Shown here: positions 1-8,910 of the stretch, piece by piece | How the letters are laid out: each line of letters begins with the position of its first letter | Numbering within the stretch: position 1 is the first letter of the stretch | Assembly (NCBI GenBank): GCA_002687825.1 | Contig: NZBI01000005.1 | Location: forward strand, 60,619 to 94,832 | Source of the DNA: Nanobdellota archaeon | GTDB taxonomy: Archaea; Nanobdellota; Nanobdellia; SCGC-AAA011-G17; ARS1403 | DNA: 34,214 nucleotides | Direction: 5' to 3' | Translations under genes and position numbers: made by a program | The notes under the pieces: generated by a model | What the model was told of the DNA's origin: nothing | Databases searched by the model: none | Seen by the model: the letters and a program-made list of their open reading frames with translations, nothing else

Positions 1-2057
1 AAAGCCAAAAAAGCATTTTCAGAATATTCTTCTTTTCCAGTAATTTCATAAGCAGTCATATAAACTTGAACCATTGAAGAAGCATCTACTGGCTGTTGAT
101 CATAGTAAGCCCTCTCACCACCTCTCATGTACCAACCTTTATGTCCTATTAATACTAATTTACCATTCAAAACAATCAAACTAGATAAAAACTTTAAACT
201 ATTTTCAGCTATTTCCAAATATTTCTCATTTTTTGTAATTTCATAAGCTAAAAACAAAGCTTCAGGAATTTTTCCATTAGAATAAGTTATAGAATCCTCA
301 AACCAATTCCAATCTTTATTAGTATTATTTTCATAATTACTAACTAAACTATCAGCTAACCTAACAATTAAAGTATTAATATTTTCATCATTAAAAACTT
401 TATAATAATGATATAACCCAATCAAACTAAACACCCTAGATCTAACACTTTCTAAATTATCAATATTTTTCAAAGCATTATCAAAAATAAATTTAGCATT
501 TTCTTTTAATCCAGAAGTAACTTTACTATTCATTAATCTTCCACAAGCCCATAAAGTCCTACCAAAACTATCTTCACTACCAACCTTATCTAATAATTTC
601 TTATCATAAGACATCAAATTATGTAGCTCTCCATTTTCCATTTGAGAATGATGTATATAACTTAAGTAAGTACTAATCAGTTTCAAACTCCTTTCAGATC
701 TAGAAAAATCAAAATGCATAGTAGCAACTATCAATGCTCTAGTATTATCATCTAAAGTATATCCAGTGCTTCTATTAGCAACAGAATGTTTAGCATGTTG
801 AATAATTCCAGTGTCATCTGTTAATGTAATCAAATGATTCATTTTAACAGAAGGTATTTTCCTTAACCCTATAGTTTTCTTAACACTAATTAATTTTTTA
901 AAAACTTCTAAATAATTTGTAGCGACATTACTCCAAGTCATTTGTCTAGTATAGTCGTAAGCATCTTTCTCCATTTTTTTCTTAACTTTACTATCTCCTA
1001 ATAATGTATCAAATGCATTCTCAATACTTTTAGCGTTTTGAAATTTAACTAAAATTCCTCTATTATTAGCTAACATCTCTTTAGCATGTAAAGAAGGAGT
1101 TGCAACAACAGCCTTACCAGCACTCATCGCATAAGCCAATGTTCCAGAAACAATTTGATTTCTATCTAAAGCAGAATAAACATATATATCACTAGCTTTC
1201 AAATATTCAATAATCTCTTCTAAAGTCAAATATTTATTATAAAACTTAACATTATCCTTCAACCCTAATCTCTTAACTAACCTAATTAATTTATTTCTAT
1301 ATTCTTCTCCTTCATGTTTTCTAACAACAGGATGAGTTTCTCCAATAACCAAATACAAAACATCAGGATATCTTTTAACAATTTCAGGCAACGCTTTTAT
1401 AACATACTCAATACCTTTACCTTTGTTAATAAGACCAAAAGTAGAAATCACAGTTCTATTCTCTAACCCCAAAGACTTCTTAACATCAGAATTATTTTTC
1501 AAAAAGTCAACAGTTGGCACACCATGATGAACAACATGGATCTTTCTCTTATCAATTCCATAAACACTAGTCAATATCTCAACAGCAACTCCTGCCATAA
1601 CAGTAATAGCTTTACTTCGTTTAGCAATCGCTTTCATAACTCTCAATCTTTCTTCACTAGGATCAGGAACAACACTATGTAATGTAACAACAACGGGCTT
1701 TTCTAATTTTTCTAAAAAAGGAATTAAAAATTCTCCATTCTCTTCTCCACCAAAAATACCAAACTCATGTTCAATGCAAACCAATTTGATTTTATCATTT
1801 CTATTAATTCTTTCAGCAGCTCCAATATAATTTTCAATATCAGATTCATTCAACTGCATTGTAACTTTAGAATTATAGTTATATATACTACTTCCATTTT
1901 CGTTAACAGCTAAAATCTTAGATTTCAAAGTTGGATTAAATTTTTTATCCATCGCCGTCGTCAAATCTTTAGTAAAAGTAGCGATCCCACACTCTCTTGG
2001 AGGGTAAGTCGATACATACAAGATAAATGATCTATCTTTCACACTCTTTTTTTTCAT
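1..2057 (-). CDS. GT4 glycosyltransferase with C-terminal toroid-like domain (3' end outside window)
   Basis: The frame is open from the ATG at 2055-2057 to the left edge, giving about 685 codons with no stop, so the C-terminus is missing. The N-terminus reads VSTYPPRECGIATFTKDL, a hallmark of one GT4 subgroup of retaining glycosyltransferases. The nucleotide-sugar half follows, with FGLINKGKGIEYVIKALP, VIGETHP, EGEEYRNKL and SGTLAYAMSAGKAVVATP. A helical domain begins after about residue 385 (LDDNTRALIVA, SFGRTLWACGRL, PEALFLAYEITKNEKYLEIA, YDQQPVDASSMVQVY). It resembles the six-hairpin (alpha/alpha toroid) regions fused to such transferases. The enzyme probably acts in the cytoplasm on a surface glycan or mannoside, but the sugar cannot be read from sequence. 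It starts 6 nt after the GHMP kinase stop, so the two are surely co-transcribed. Confidence 0.88.
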   Translation of the reverse strand, partial: MKKKSVKDRSFILYVSTYPPRECGIATFTKDLTTAMDKKFNPTLKSKILAVNENGSSIYNYNSKVTMQLNESDIENYIGAAERINRNDKIKLVCIEHEFGIFGGEENGEFLIPFLEKLEKPVVVTLHSVVPDPSEERLRVMKAIAKRSKAITVMAGVAVEILTSVYGIDKRKIHVVHHGVPTVDFLKNNSDVKKSLGLENRTVISTFGLINKGKGIEYVIKALPEIVKRYPDVLYLVIGETHPVVRKHEGEEYRNKLIRLVKRLGLKDNVKFYNKYLTLEEIIEYLKASDIYVYSALDRNQIVSGTLAYAMSAGKAVVATPSLHAKEMLANNRGILVKFQNAKSIENAFDTLLGDSKVKKKMEKDAYDYTRQMTWSNVATNYLEVFKKLISVKKTIGLRKIPSVKMNHLITLTDDTGIIQHAKHSVANRSTGYTLDDNTRALIVATMHFDFSRSERSLKLISTYLSYIHHSQMENGELHNLMSYDKKLLDKVGSEDSFGRTLWACGRLMNSKVTSGLKENAKFIFDNALKNIDNLESVRSRVFSLIGLYHYYKVFNDENINTLIVRLADSLVSNYENNTNKDWNWFEDSITYSNGKIPEALFLAYEITKNEKYLEIAENSLKFLSSLIVLNGKLVLIGHKGWYMRGGERAYYDQQPVDASSMVQVYMTAYEITGKEEYSENAFLA

Positions 2058-2063
2058 ACAATT

Positions 2064-2912
2064 TCATCTCTTCCAGACTTTTAGTCCATTAAAGTCAAAT
2101 TTAATATCTATTAACTTGTTATTAAACTTTTTCATCAGAGCTTTTTTATTCTCCGCGTAAAACAAAATGCAACCACCACCACCTGCGCCACAAACTTTCG
2201 CAGCACTCGCTCCATTATCCATTGCAAACTTAATTCTCTCCTCAATTTTTTTAGTAGTAATTCTAGGATGCAATTTTTTTCTCAACATCCATTCAGTATT
2301 CAAAGCATTAGCAAAGGCATCTAAATCTCCTTTCACCAAAGAAGTTTTCATTTTCTTAGTATTTTCATTAATCTTCTTAAAAGCATCAACAGTTTTTTTA
2401 TTACCTCTAACAAAATTTTTTAAAATAACTTGGTTGATATCACTACCCATCCTAGGTCCAGTGTAATCCAAAAATAATCCTCCTTCTAATTTTTTCTTAA
2501 CATTAGGTTTTAATTTTATTTTTTCAACCTTAACCCTATTATCATTATCAAATTTAAGAAAGTTAATTCCACCCAAAGCAGCTGCATATTGATCTTGCTT
2601 GCCTCCAACAACTTCAGTAGCATTCTCAATTTTATAAGCCCACTCAGGTAAATCATAAGCATCATCAAATCTAGTAGTTAATGCTAACCAAACAACATTC
2701 ATCACTCCACTCGTTCCCAACCCAGATCCTGTAGGAATCTCAGAATGATATTCTAATTTAGTTTTATTAGGTAGCTTAATCAAAGAACCATTAACATAGC
2801 TATCAATAGCAGCATTAAGAACATATCCTTTTAATTTTTTACTAATGGCATGCATATCAGTACTGCCTCCGCCAAAATCTATCCTAACCGGAGCTCTCGC
2901 AAAGATCTTCAT
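2064..2912 (-). CDS. GHMP family sugar kinase (HddA-like)
   Basis: This GHMP-superfamily small-molecule kinase has 282 residues, a little short for the heptose or fucose kinase group (about 320-350). Residues 6-19 (RAPVRIDFGGGSTD) match the N-terminal motif of D-glycero-D-manno-heptose 7-phosphate kinase-like enzymes. The ATP-binding motif 2 is at 60-69 (PTGSGLGTSG), followed by GGKQDQYAAALGG. The C-terminal glycine loop is at 241-248 (CGAGGGGC). The likely role is phosphorylation of a sugar for nucleotide-sugar synthesis, feeding the glycosyltransferase encoded 6 nt downstream. The exact sugar is inferred, not seen. The gene has its own TTTAAA box 26.5 nt upstream of the ATG, so it appears to lead this two-gene operon. 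Confidence 0.88.
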   Translation of the reverse strand: MKIFARAPVRIDFGGGSTDMHAISKKLKGYVLNAAIDSYVNGSLIKLPNKTKLEYHSEIPTGSGLGTSGVMNVVWLALTTRFDDAYDLPEWAYKIENATEVVGGKQDQYAAALGGINFLKFDNDNRVKVEKIKLKPNVKKKLEGGLFLDYTGPRMGSDINQVILKNFVRGNKKTVDAFKKINENTKKMKTSLVKGDLDAFANALNTEWMLRKKLHPRITTKKIEERIKFAMDNGASAAKVCGAGGGGCILFYAENKKALMKKFNNKLIDIKFDFNGLKVWKR

Positions 2913-2935
2913 TACTCTCTCAAGGCTTTCTAAAG

Positions 2936-2941
2936 TTTAAA
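2936..2941 (-). promoter_or_regulatory. TATA-like box of the sugar kinase operon
   Basis: TTTAAA centred 26.5 nt upstream of the kinase ATG (A at 2912). This is the spacing expected if transcription begins at the start codon, giving a leaderless mRNA. Confidence 0.6.
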
Positions 2942-2956
2942 TAGTTTATGTTAGAA

Positions 2957-3568
2957 TTAAAAGCTCAAAGTCTTAACCGCATCTTTCATAATGCCTTCCA
3001 TATTTTTGTCATAAGCCTCTTGAGTTCTTGCCAATCCAGAAGCGTCTCCCATACAACCTTCCATATACGGCGGAGTGCTATCAAGACAAAACCCAACGCT
3101 CTCACATCTTGATGGTGGCATACTCACTCCAGTATCAGGCCAAGCTTCATTAGATTTTCTTAAAACATAAGAAGGAAATCCTGTGATAAGTTTCGCCCTA
3201 GACTCCGAAATTTTTTCTCCTTTGTCAAAAACATGGTGCATAGCAAAAACGACTCTTTCAAACAATTGATCTTCACCCATTTCTCCACCATATTTTTCCA
3301 TTACTCCAGGTTCATAGTCAGTAGGGGCATCTTCAGGCCCAATAACTACTCCAGGTTCATTTCTAAGAACACTCATAAAAAAATCATATCGCTCCCCAAG
3401 TGATGTAAGTGCATCAAGATACAAACCATCTCTCTTTTCAAAAGTACTCTTAAAACCTCTAGATTTTCTTTTAAGAAGATGTTCACTTGCTAATTTCCAA
3501 GAGTCTTCCACAGAAGGAATTTCAATCCAAGGCAATAAATCACTTGCATACCCTCTAAATATCACCAC
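2957..3568 (-). CDS. hypothetical soluble protein, probable leaderless GTG start
   Basis: This is an unrecognised protein of about 203 residues with no signal peptide or membrane segment. It is acidic and aromatic, with WIEIPSVEDSWKLASEHLLKRK near the N-terminus split by short loops, and a Cys-containing stretch near residues 160-175 (CESVGFCLDSTPPYMEGCMG). The longest frame opens at a TTG (3577), but the TTTAAA box at 3591-3596 predicts a transcript beginning near 3567. That places the real start at one of two adjacent GTG codons (3568 or 3565). The first is used here, and the choice rests on promoter spacing only. It is a single gene, 44 nt upstream of the kinase, which has its own promoter. 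No function is proposed. Confidence 0.6.
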   Translation of the reverse strand: MVIFRGYASDLLPWIEIPSVEDSWKLASEHLLKRKSRGFKSTFEKRDGLYLDALTSLGERYDFFMSVLRNEPGVVIGPEDAPTDYEPGVMEKYGGEMGEDQLFERVVFAMHHVFDKGEKISESRAKLITGFPSYVLRKSNEAWPDTGVSMPPSRCESVGFCLDSTPPYMEGCMGDASGLARTQEAYDKNMEGIMKDAVKTLSF

Positions 3569-3590
3569 TATATACAAACAAAACTTGCTA

Positions 3591-3596
3591 TTTAAA
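3591..3596 (-). promoter_or_regulatory. TATA-like box of the hypothetical gene at 2957-3568
   Basis: TTTAAA lies 25.5 nt (first GTG) or 28.5 nt (second GTG) upstream of the candidate starts, but only 16.5 nt from the TTG at 3577. It therefore decides against the TTG. Confidence 0.5.
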
Positions 3597-3614
3597 CATT
3601 TATCTTCTATAGAA

Positions 3615-6600
3615 TTACTTTATCTCAAAATCATGTCCTTTTTTCTTTCCTTTTAATTTCTTTTTCAACTTACTAAAGAAACCTTCTTTCTTAACTGGTT
3701 CAACATCAGCCTTCATTTCTTTCTTCTCTTCTTTTGGTGAAGGTTTTTCTAAAAGTTTCTTTTTCCTACTAAATAATTTATTAAAGAAACTCTTTTTCTC
3801 TTTTGATGAAGATTTTTCTAAAAGCTTTTTAGGTTTTTCTTTCTTAACTTCTTTTTTCTTATCCATTGTTATCGCCATAGGGTCAACTTTCTTTTTCCTA
3901 CTAAATAATTTCTTAAAGAAACTTTTCTTAGGTTTCTCTTCTTTAGGTTTATCTTCTTTCTTGCTTTTCAATTTTTTCTTCAGTTTACCAAAAAATCCCT
4001 CTTTCTTAATTGATTCAAATTCTTGTTTAGGTTTCTCTTCTTTTTTTGGTGAAGCTTTTTCTAAAAGCTTCTTTTTCAACTTACTAAAGAAACCTTCTTT
4101 CTTAACAGGTTTAAAGTCTTGTTTAATTTCTTTCTCTTCAACTTTCTTAGCTCCTTTATGAAGTTCAAAATCATGTTTAATCATATCATCTTTTTTCTTA
4201 AAGTCGATTCTATCTCTAGGAACGTCTTCCCATCTACCAACAACTTTTCCTTTTCCTTTCTTTAAAATCTTCAACAATCCTAAACTAGCAATCCATCTCA
4301 TTTTAGCAAACTTAGGACCTTTAACTTTAACACCGCTAGTTCTAGATATTTTCTTCCTAAATCTTAAAACTAAGAACATTACTAAAATAGCCACAACAAC
4401 ACCCAATCCAATCAAAGAATAAGTACTACTATTAGCAAAAATAGTTATCACTGGCAACCCAGTAAATTTATCTAAAACATTACCCTCGTCCAACCCTCCA
4501 ATAACTTCAACTTCTTCAACAGTTTCATTAACTTCCTCAACTTCTTTAACAGAATTAGTAGTTACAAGAGGTGTATCAACAACATTTTTATTTGCACTAA
4601 CAGCAAAATAACTAAATCCAGGAGTTACAGCAACATATTTCTGATGAATTCCATCAAAACCAGCAGTTAATGTTTCTAACTCAACCCATTTACCATCCTT
4701 ATATCTATTCATAAATATATTAGTAGATTTACCTAAAGCATTAATATTAATCCAACTTTGCTCAACTTTAAACTCAATTTTAGCTTCTTCAACATCTTCC
4801 TCTGAAAAGTCCGTTGAAATTTGTATATATTTATAAACATTAGAAACAACAGACACACTACTTGGCTTACTATCTAATTTAGTGACCGTTATATCCGCAT
4901 TATTCACCGCTTTTTTAAAATTTATGTCCAAACCACTTATACCAACATCTTTACTTATACTTAACTTTTTCCTATCTCCAGCTTTTACATCAAATTTAAA
5001 TGAAGATTTTTTAGTATTGTCCGTTTTTGTACTACTCCCACCACTACTGCTTCCATCACCACTTGAAGGAGAAGAAGAATCATCTGAAGAACAAGAAGCA
5101 AAAGTACTTGAAATATTTTGAGAATCACTTGTACAATAATTAGCATCATAACATAATTTAGTTTTAGAGCCACCCATACAATCACTCCAAGAAGTGCAAT
5201 CTCTACTAAATGTAGATTCAGAAGCACAAGCTACATTAAAATTAAAAGTACTTGAATTTCCACTTTTATCAACTTTATCTGTACATGCAACATCCCAAGT
5301 ATAATTTCCATTAGATAAATAATAAAAATTCTCAGCAAATTCATTAACTGCTCCAGTACTTACAGAACTTAAAGTTTCATTTGTAGTTCCATTAAAAGTT
5401 AAAGTGCAACTTGGAATAGCTAAATCAGTTACATTAAATTGCAAATCAACATTAGCTAAAGAAGTAAAGTTAGTTCCATTCAATGGAGTATTCAAAATAA
5501 CAACAGGAGCAGTTGTATCTATAAATAAAGTTTTATTTCCATTATTAACACAATAATTATTTACATCGCAAGCTTCAACATTCCATAAATAAGTACCCTC
5601 ATCAAATGTATTATTAAATACTAAAGTAGTTTCATTGGTACTCAAATCAAAAGTGCTATTCTCATTCCAGCTAGTAAAATTATGGCTTAATGTAGCATTA
5701 TCTAAATTATACTTACTATCTATAGTAATATTAAATTCAACTAAATTAACATCTGTATAATTATTATCCTCAATGTTATTCAAAGTAAAAGAACCACTAC
5801 TTAACCCAGAAGTATCTCTAACCAAAAATGTTTTTGTAGTAAAATTCTCATTCCCATTTGTATCATTTGCCCAAGCATATATACTATACTCTCCTAATGC
5901 TGTTAAATTATCTGTAATCAATTCTAAACTATTTGTAATATTCGCCAACAAAGTACCATTAGGTAAAGTGATGTTAGCTAAACTAGAATCTAAAAATGAA
6001 TCAACAAATGTTACATTAATAGTTTGATTATCTTGATTTAATTCTAATGTATCATTACTCAAATCTATCTCAAATCTAGGACCAAATAAATCTAAAGCAA
6101 CTATAGAATCATAAATATTTACTCTCTTAAATATCAACCCTTCTCCACCAGTATCATTAACACTTAATCCATTGTCACTTAAATTATTTTCAACTTCACT
6201 AACGGTTAAATTACCACCGCTCTCTAATCTAAAAAACTGTTTTAACAAAGCAATAACACCAGAAACATGCGGTGCAGACATTGAAGTACCAGATCTACTC
6301 TCAGTTCCACCAGTATAACTAGTAGAAGTGATATTTCCACCGGGTGCTAATAAATCTACTAAAGAATTTCTATTACTAAAACTTGAAATTAAATCATCTT
6401 TATCTGTTGAACTAACAGTTGTAGAATTTTGTATACAAGCAGGAACAGAAATCCCAGTACTATTACCATCATTACCACTTGCGACACTCACAATAATATC
6501 ATTTGCAACAGCAGAATTTATAGAATCTCTATAACTAGTATAACTACTATCACAATAACTAGTAGCATTCAAACTAGCTCCTAAACTTATACTTATAACA

Positions 6601-7349
6601 CCAATATTAAAGATAGTTGCATTATTCACACACCAATCAATACCAGAAACAACATCAGAAGTGCTACCTCCGCCACTTGAATCCAAAGCTTTTATAGCAA
6701 TTAAACTAATATTAGGTGCAACCCCAACATAAGTAGTATCATTACTTGCAATTATTCCAGAAACATGAGTTCCATGTCCATGATCATCTATAGGATCTTC
6801 ATCATCATTAACAAAATCATATCCTCCTAAAACCTTACAATTTGTTCCTAAACAACCACCTAAAGCAGGATGAGTATAATTCACCCCAGTATCAATAACA
6901 CAAACAGTTTCTCCAGTCCCTGTTAAATTAGCTGAATCAATTTGCAAAGGATGAACCAAACTAGCATTAATCAAAGGAATAGAATCAGATAAAAAAGCAT
7001 GAACTGGAACATCATATTCAATTTTCTCAACCCTATCATCATTTAATAAAATATCTAACTCAGATTGATCAACTTCAGCACTAAAACCATTAATAATACT
7101 AATTTCACTCTCAACTTCAATATCATTTTTTATATCACTTACAACTTCAGCAACAGTAACTTCTTCAGTAATACTAAAAGCGCCAACATCATTCACAACT
7201 TCATCTTTCAAAATTACAATAACATCTACCTTACCTTCTTCTTCAATTTCCTCAACAACTTCCTCACTTACTAAAACAATATCATCATCTCCAGCACCAA
7301 TAACGCTAATTAATAATAAAAAAACAAAGATAAAGACAAATTTCCTCAT
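3615..7349 (-). CDS. membrane-anchored S8 subtilisin-like protease with repeated basic cytoplasmic tail
   Basis: This is a 1244-residue secreted serine protease. A signal peptide (residues 1-19) is followed by an I9-like propeptide and the S8 catalytic domain. The triad is visible: D153 in VIDTGV, H192 in GHGTHVSG and S356 in GTSMSAPHVSG, with the oxyanion Asn in SGNDG. Ig-like and Cys-containing extracellular modules rich in N-x-S/T sequons fill about residues 420-950. A PGF-pre-type region (NADITVTKL to FSYFAVSA) precedes a membrane helix at about 973-997. The last 245 residues are cytoplasmic and highly basic, with five FF-centred repeats. The start is supported by the Shine-Dalgarno-like GAGGTGA just upstream, and the ATG overlaps the lipoprotein stop by 4 nt. 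It probably processes or degrades cell-surface or external proteins. Confidence 0.93.
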   Translation of the reverse strand: MRKFVFIFVFLLLISVIGAGDDDIVLVSEEVVEEIEEEGKVDVIVILKDEVVNDVGAFSITEEVTVAEVVSDIKNDIEVESEISIINGFSAEVDQSELDILLNDDRVEKIEYDVPVHAFLSDSIPLINASLVHPLQIDSANLTGTGETVCVIDTGVNYTHPALGGCLGTNCKVLGGYDFVNDDEDPIDDHGHGTHVSGIIASNDTTYVGVAPNISLIAIKALDSSGGGSTSDVVSGIDWCVNNATIFNIGVISISLGASLNATSYCDSSYTSYRDSINSAVANDIIVSVASGNDGNSTGISVPACIQNSTTVSSTDKDDLISSFSNRNSLVDLLAPGGNITSTSYTGGTESRSGTSMSAPHVSGVIALLKQFFRLESGGNLTVSEVENNLSDNGLSVNDTGGEGLIFKRVNIYDSIVALDLFGPRFEIDLSNDTLELNQDNQTINVTFVDSFLDSSLANITLPNGTLLANITNSLELITDNLTALGEYSIYAWANDTNGNENFTTKTFLVRDTSGLSSGSFTLNNIEDNNYTDVNLVEFNITIDSKYNLDNATLSHNFTSWNENSTFDLSTNETTLVFNNTFDEGTYLWNVEACDVNNYCVNNGNKTLFIDTTAPVVILNTPLNGTNFTSLANVDLQFNVTDLAIPSCTLTFNGTTNETLSSVSTGAVNEFAENFYYLSNGNYTWDVACTDKVDKSGNSSTFNFNVACASESTFSRDCTSWSDCMGGSKTKLCYDANYCTSDSQNISSTFASCSSDDSSSPSSGDGSSSGGSSTKTDNTKKSSFKFDVKAGDRKKLSISKDVGISGLDINFKKAVNNADITVTKLDSKPSSVSVVSNVYKYIQISTDFSEEDVEEAKIEFKVEQSWININALGKSTNIFMNRYKDGKWVELETLTAGFDGIHQKYVAVTPGFSYFAVSANKNVVDTPLVTTNSVKEVEEVNETVEEVEVIGGLDEGNVLDKFTGLPVITIFANSSTYSLIGLGVVVAILVMFLVLRFRKKISRTSGVKVKGPKFAKMRWIASLGLLKILKKGKGKVVGRWEDVPRDRIDFKKKDDMIKHDFELHKGAKKVEEKEIKQDFKPVKKEGFFSKLKKKLLEKASPKKEEKPKQEFESIKKEGFFGKLKKKLKSKKEDKPKEEKPKKSFFKKLFSRKKKVDPMAITMDKKKEVKKEKPKKLLEKSSSKEKKSFFNKLFSRKKKLLEKPSPKEEKKEMKADVEPVKKEGFFSKLKKKLKGKKKGHDFEIK
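3650..4105 (-). repeat. five FF-basic repeats in the subtilase cytoplasmic tail
   Basis: The region encodes GFFSKLKKKL, GFFGKLKKKL, SFFKKLFSRKKK, SFFNKLFSRKKK and GFFSKLKKKL, separated by Lys/Glu/Pro-rich linkers (for example EKPSPKEEKKE). The DNA copies are alike, for instance ttactaaagaaaccttc recurs at the first and last copies. The repeats lie after the membrane helix, so they face the cytoplasm. Confidence 0.85.
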
Positions 7350-7612
7350 CCTCTCACCTCACTTAAACATTCTAAATATTCAGAAGTTTGTTCCCATTGA
7401 CATTTCTCATCAATAAATTTACAATTACTTAATTCCAAACAAGAATATTCCTCTTTATATTCACAAGTTGTAACATAACCCTCTGCATCACTTTCAGCCA
7501 CACAAACTTGGCTACTACACCCAGCTGGAACACAATTAGAAGTGTTATTCTGGCATCCGCTAACTAGAAACATACTAAGTAAAAAAGACATCATCAGCTC
7601 TTTTCTAATCAT
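7346..7612 (-). CDS. eight-cysteine-cluster lipoprotein
   Basis: This is an 88-residue exported protein. A hydrophobic leader ends in a lipobox-like LVSGC (C20), suggesting lipid anchoring. After C20 there are exactly eight cysteines (27, 32, 37, 50, 58, 64, 71, 82) in the order CVPAGCSSQVC, TTCEYKEEYSC, NCKFIDEKCQW and LECL. This matches the archaeal and bacterial eight-cysteine-cluster domain, which probably forms disulfides outside the cell. No enzymatic role is known to me for this family. The gene overlaps Rpp30 by 4 nt upstream and the subtilase by 4 nt downstream, so translation of the three is likely coupled. A protease-associated or inhibitor-like role is only a guess. Met7 or Met8 are alternative starts. 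Confidence 0.8.
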   Translation of the reverse strand: MIRKELMMSFLLSMFLVSGCQNNTSNCVPAGCSSQVCVAESDAEGYVTTCEYKEEYSCLELSNCKFIDEKCQWEQTSEYLECLSEVRG

Positions 7613-8121
7613 TTTATTCTTTTCAACATCAAACCCTCATCTTTAAAAAAACTATCGATTTTCTCATTCCATATTTTCTTCATCCCTATCAATTTACCAA
7701 ATGCAACTAAATCTTTACCACTTTTCATCTCATATTTACTTTTAGCAAAACTACCAATTATCATATCAACTTTATACTTATTACATAATTTAACATTCTG
7801 AACCATCCTACCTAAAATCACACTTTTTTCTTCATTAGAATTCAAAACATCACTAAAACTAAACCCAATTTTAACATTATTTTTTTTAGCTAATTTACAT
7901 AAAACTTGATTCAACCCAGAATCTCTATAGTGAATTTTATCTTTAATTCCAAATTTCTCAAGACCATATAGTAAATTATTATTTTTATCTTCAACAGCTT
8001 TCCGATTTATCTTCTCATTCTTACCTTCAACAACTCTTAAATCATCTATACAATAAATATTAGAAAACCCAAAATCCTTAGAATATTTAATTAAATTCTT
8101 ATTTAAAACAAAATCTATCAT
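7609..8121 (-). CDS. rnp3: RNase P protein component 3 (Rpp30 family)
   Basis: This is a 170-residue protein of the Rpp30 TIM-barrel family, a subunit of archaeal RNase P that matures tRNA 5' ends. Visible family features are HYRDSGLNQVLCKLAKKNNV, GFSFSDVLNS, NVKLCNKYKVDMIIGSFAKS and the closing DLVAFGKLIGM. These align with the sequence seen in Pyrococcus Ph1877-type proteins. It is shorter than typical orthologues (about 205-240), with the N-terminal barrel strands abbreviated. It is the first gene of an operon with an exported lipoprotein and a secreted protease, an odd partnership for a tRNA-processing factor. The promoter box at 8145-8150 sits exactly 26.5 nt upstream. Confidence 0.82.
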   Translation of the reverse strand: MIDFVLNKNLIKYSKDFGFSNIYCIDDLRVVEGKNEKINRKAVEDKNNNLLYGLEKFGIKDKIHYRDSGLNQVLCKLAKKNNVKIGFSFSDVLNSNEEKSVILGRMVQNVKLCNKYKVDMIIGSFAKSKYEMKSGKDLVAFGKLIGMKKIWNEKIDSFFKDEGLMLKRIK

Positions 8122-8144
8122 AATACTCTAAATTTAACTTAATT

Positions 8145-8150
8145 TTTAAA
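8145..8150 (-). promoter_or_regulatory. TATA-like box of the rnp3-lipoprotein-subtilase operon
   Basis: TTTAAA centred 26.5 nt upstream of the rnp3 ATG, predicting a leaderless transcript. It is a different box from that of the divergent uppS. Confidence 0.6.
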
Positions 8151-8169
8151 TTATTCGATTCGAAAGATA

Positions 8170-8175
8170 TTTAAA
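8170..8175 (+). promoter_or_regulatory. TATA-like box of uppS
   Basis: TTTAAA centred 27.5 nt upstream of the uppS ATG at 8200. No Shine-Dalgarno motif precedes the ATG, consistent with a leaderless mRNA. Confidence 0.6.
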
Positions 8176-8199
8176 GATATTTTTAGTATCTCCAAAAAG

Positions 8200-8910
8200 A
8201 TGAAACCATCAGAAAATAACATACCAAGACACGTAGGTATAATCCTAGACGGCAATAGAAGGTTCAGTAAACGTCTAATGTTAAAACCACATAAAGGTCA
8301 TGAATGGGGTTATGAAAAGGTAAAAAAACTTCTTGAATGGTCTAAAGAGCTCGAAATAAAAGAATTAACTTTATACGCATTTTCTATAGAAAACTTCGAT
8401 AGACCAAAGCCAGAGTTCAATTATTTAATGAAGCTTTTTAAAAAAGCTTTTGATGAAACAGGTAAAGATGAAGAAATTCACAAAAACAAAGTAAAAATAA
8501 ATTTCATCGGTAGAATAGAGATGTTCCCTGAGGATGTAAAAAATTCCATGAAAGAACTTATGGAATCCACAAAGAATTATTCAAATTATGTTGTAAATTT
8601 CGCAATGGCTTATGGTGGAAGGGCAGAGATAATCGATGCTACAAAAAAAATATCCCAACAAATTAAGGACAACGAACTAGACATAGAAGAAATAAATGAA
8701 GAAGTATTCAACAAAAATATTTATATGCAATCAGAACCAGATTTAGTAATTAGAACAAGCGAATCAAGATTATCAGGATTTTTATTATGGCAAGCAAGTT
8801 ACGCAGAAATAATTTTCTTACCAAATTTACTATGGCCAGAATTTGAAAAAGAACATTTCGAACAATGTTTAAATGAATATTCTAAAAGGCAAAGAAGATT
8901 TGGAAAATAA
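8200..8910 (+). CDS. uppS: cis-prenyltransferase (undecaprenyl/dolichyl diphosphate synthase)
   Basis: This 236-residue protein is full length for the UPP synthase family, which adds cis-isopentenyl units to a short allylic diphosphate to make the lipid carrier for glycans. The catalytic motif ILDGNRR (D17, N19, R20) is present. It is followed by GHEWGYEKVKKLLEWSKEL, LTLYAFSIENFDRP, NFAMAYGGRAEI and the diphosphate-binding PDLVIRTSE...LSGFLLWQASYAEI...LLWPEF. In archaea the product is likely a dolichol-type C45-C60 prenyl diphosphate used in N-glycosylation. This fits with the many N-x-S/T sequons in the neighbouring surface proteins. Its stop abuts the stop of the trans-prenyltransferase (8910/8911), so the two prenyl enzymes are convergent. 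Confidence 0.95.
   Translation: MKPSENNIPRHVGIILDGNRRFSKRLMLKPHKGHEWGYEKVKKLLEWSKELEIKELTLYAFSIENFDRPKPEFNYLMKLFKKAFDETGKDEEIHKNKVKINFIGRIEMFPEDVKNSMKELMESTKNYSNYVVNFAMAYGGRAEIIDATKKISQQIKDNELDIEEINEEVFNKNIYMQSEPDLVIRTSESRLSGFLLWQASYAEIIFLPNLLWPEFEKEHFEQCLNEYSKRQRRFGK

Noticed and set aside
3961-7274. Plus-strand and other-frame open frames inside the subtilase gene
   Set aside because: They are antisense to an unambiguous protease with an intact catalytic triad. Their composition mirrors its Lys/Glu/Asn/Thr-rich codons.
8150-8166. ATTCGATTCGAA in the rnp3-uppS gap, resembling a tRNA T-loop
   Set aside because: There is no acceptor or anticodon stem around it, and the gap is filled by two promoter boxes.
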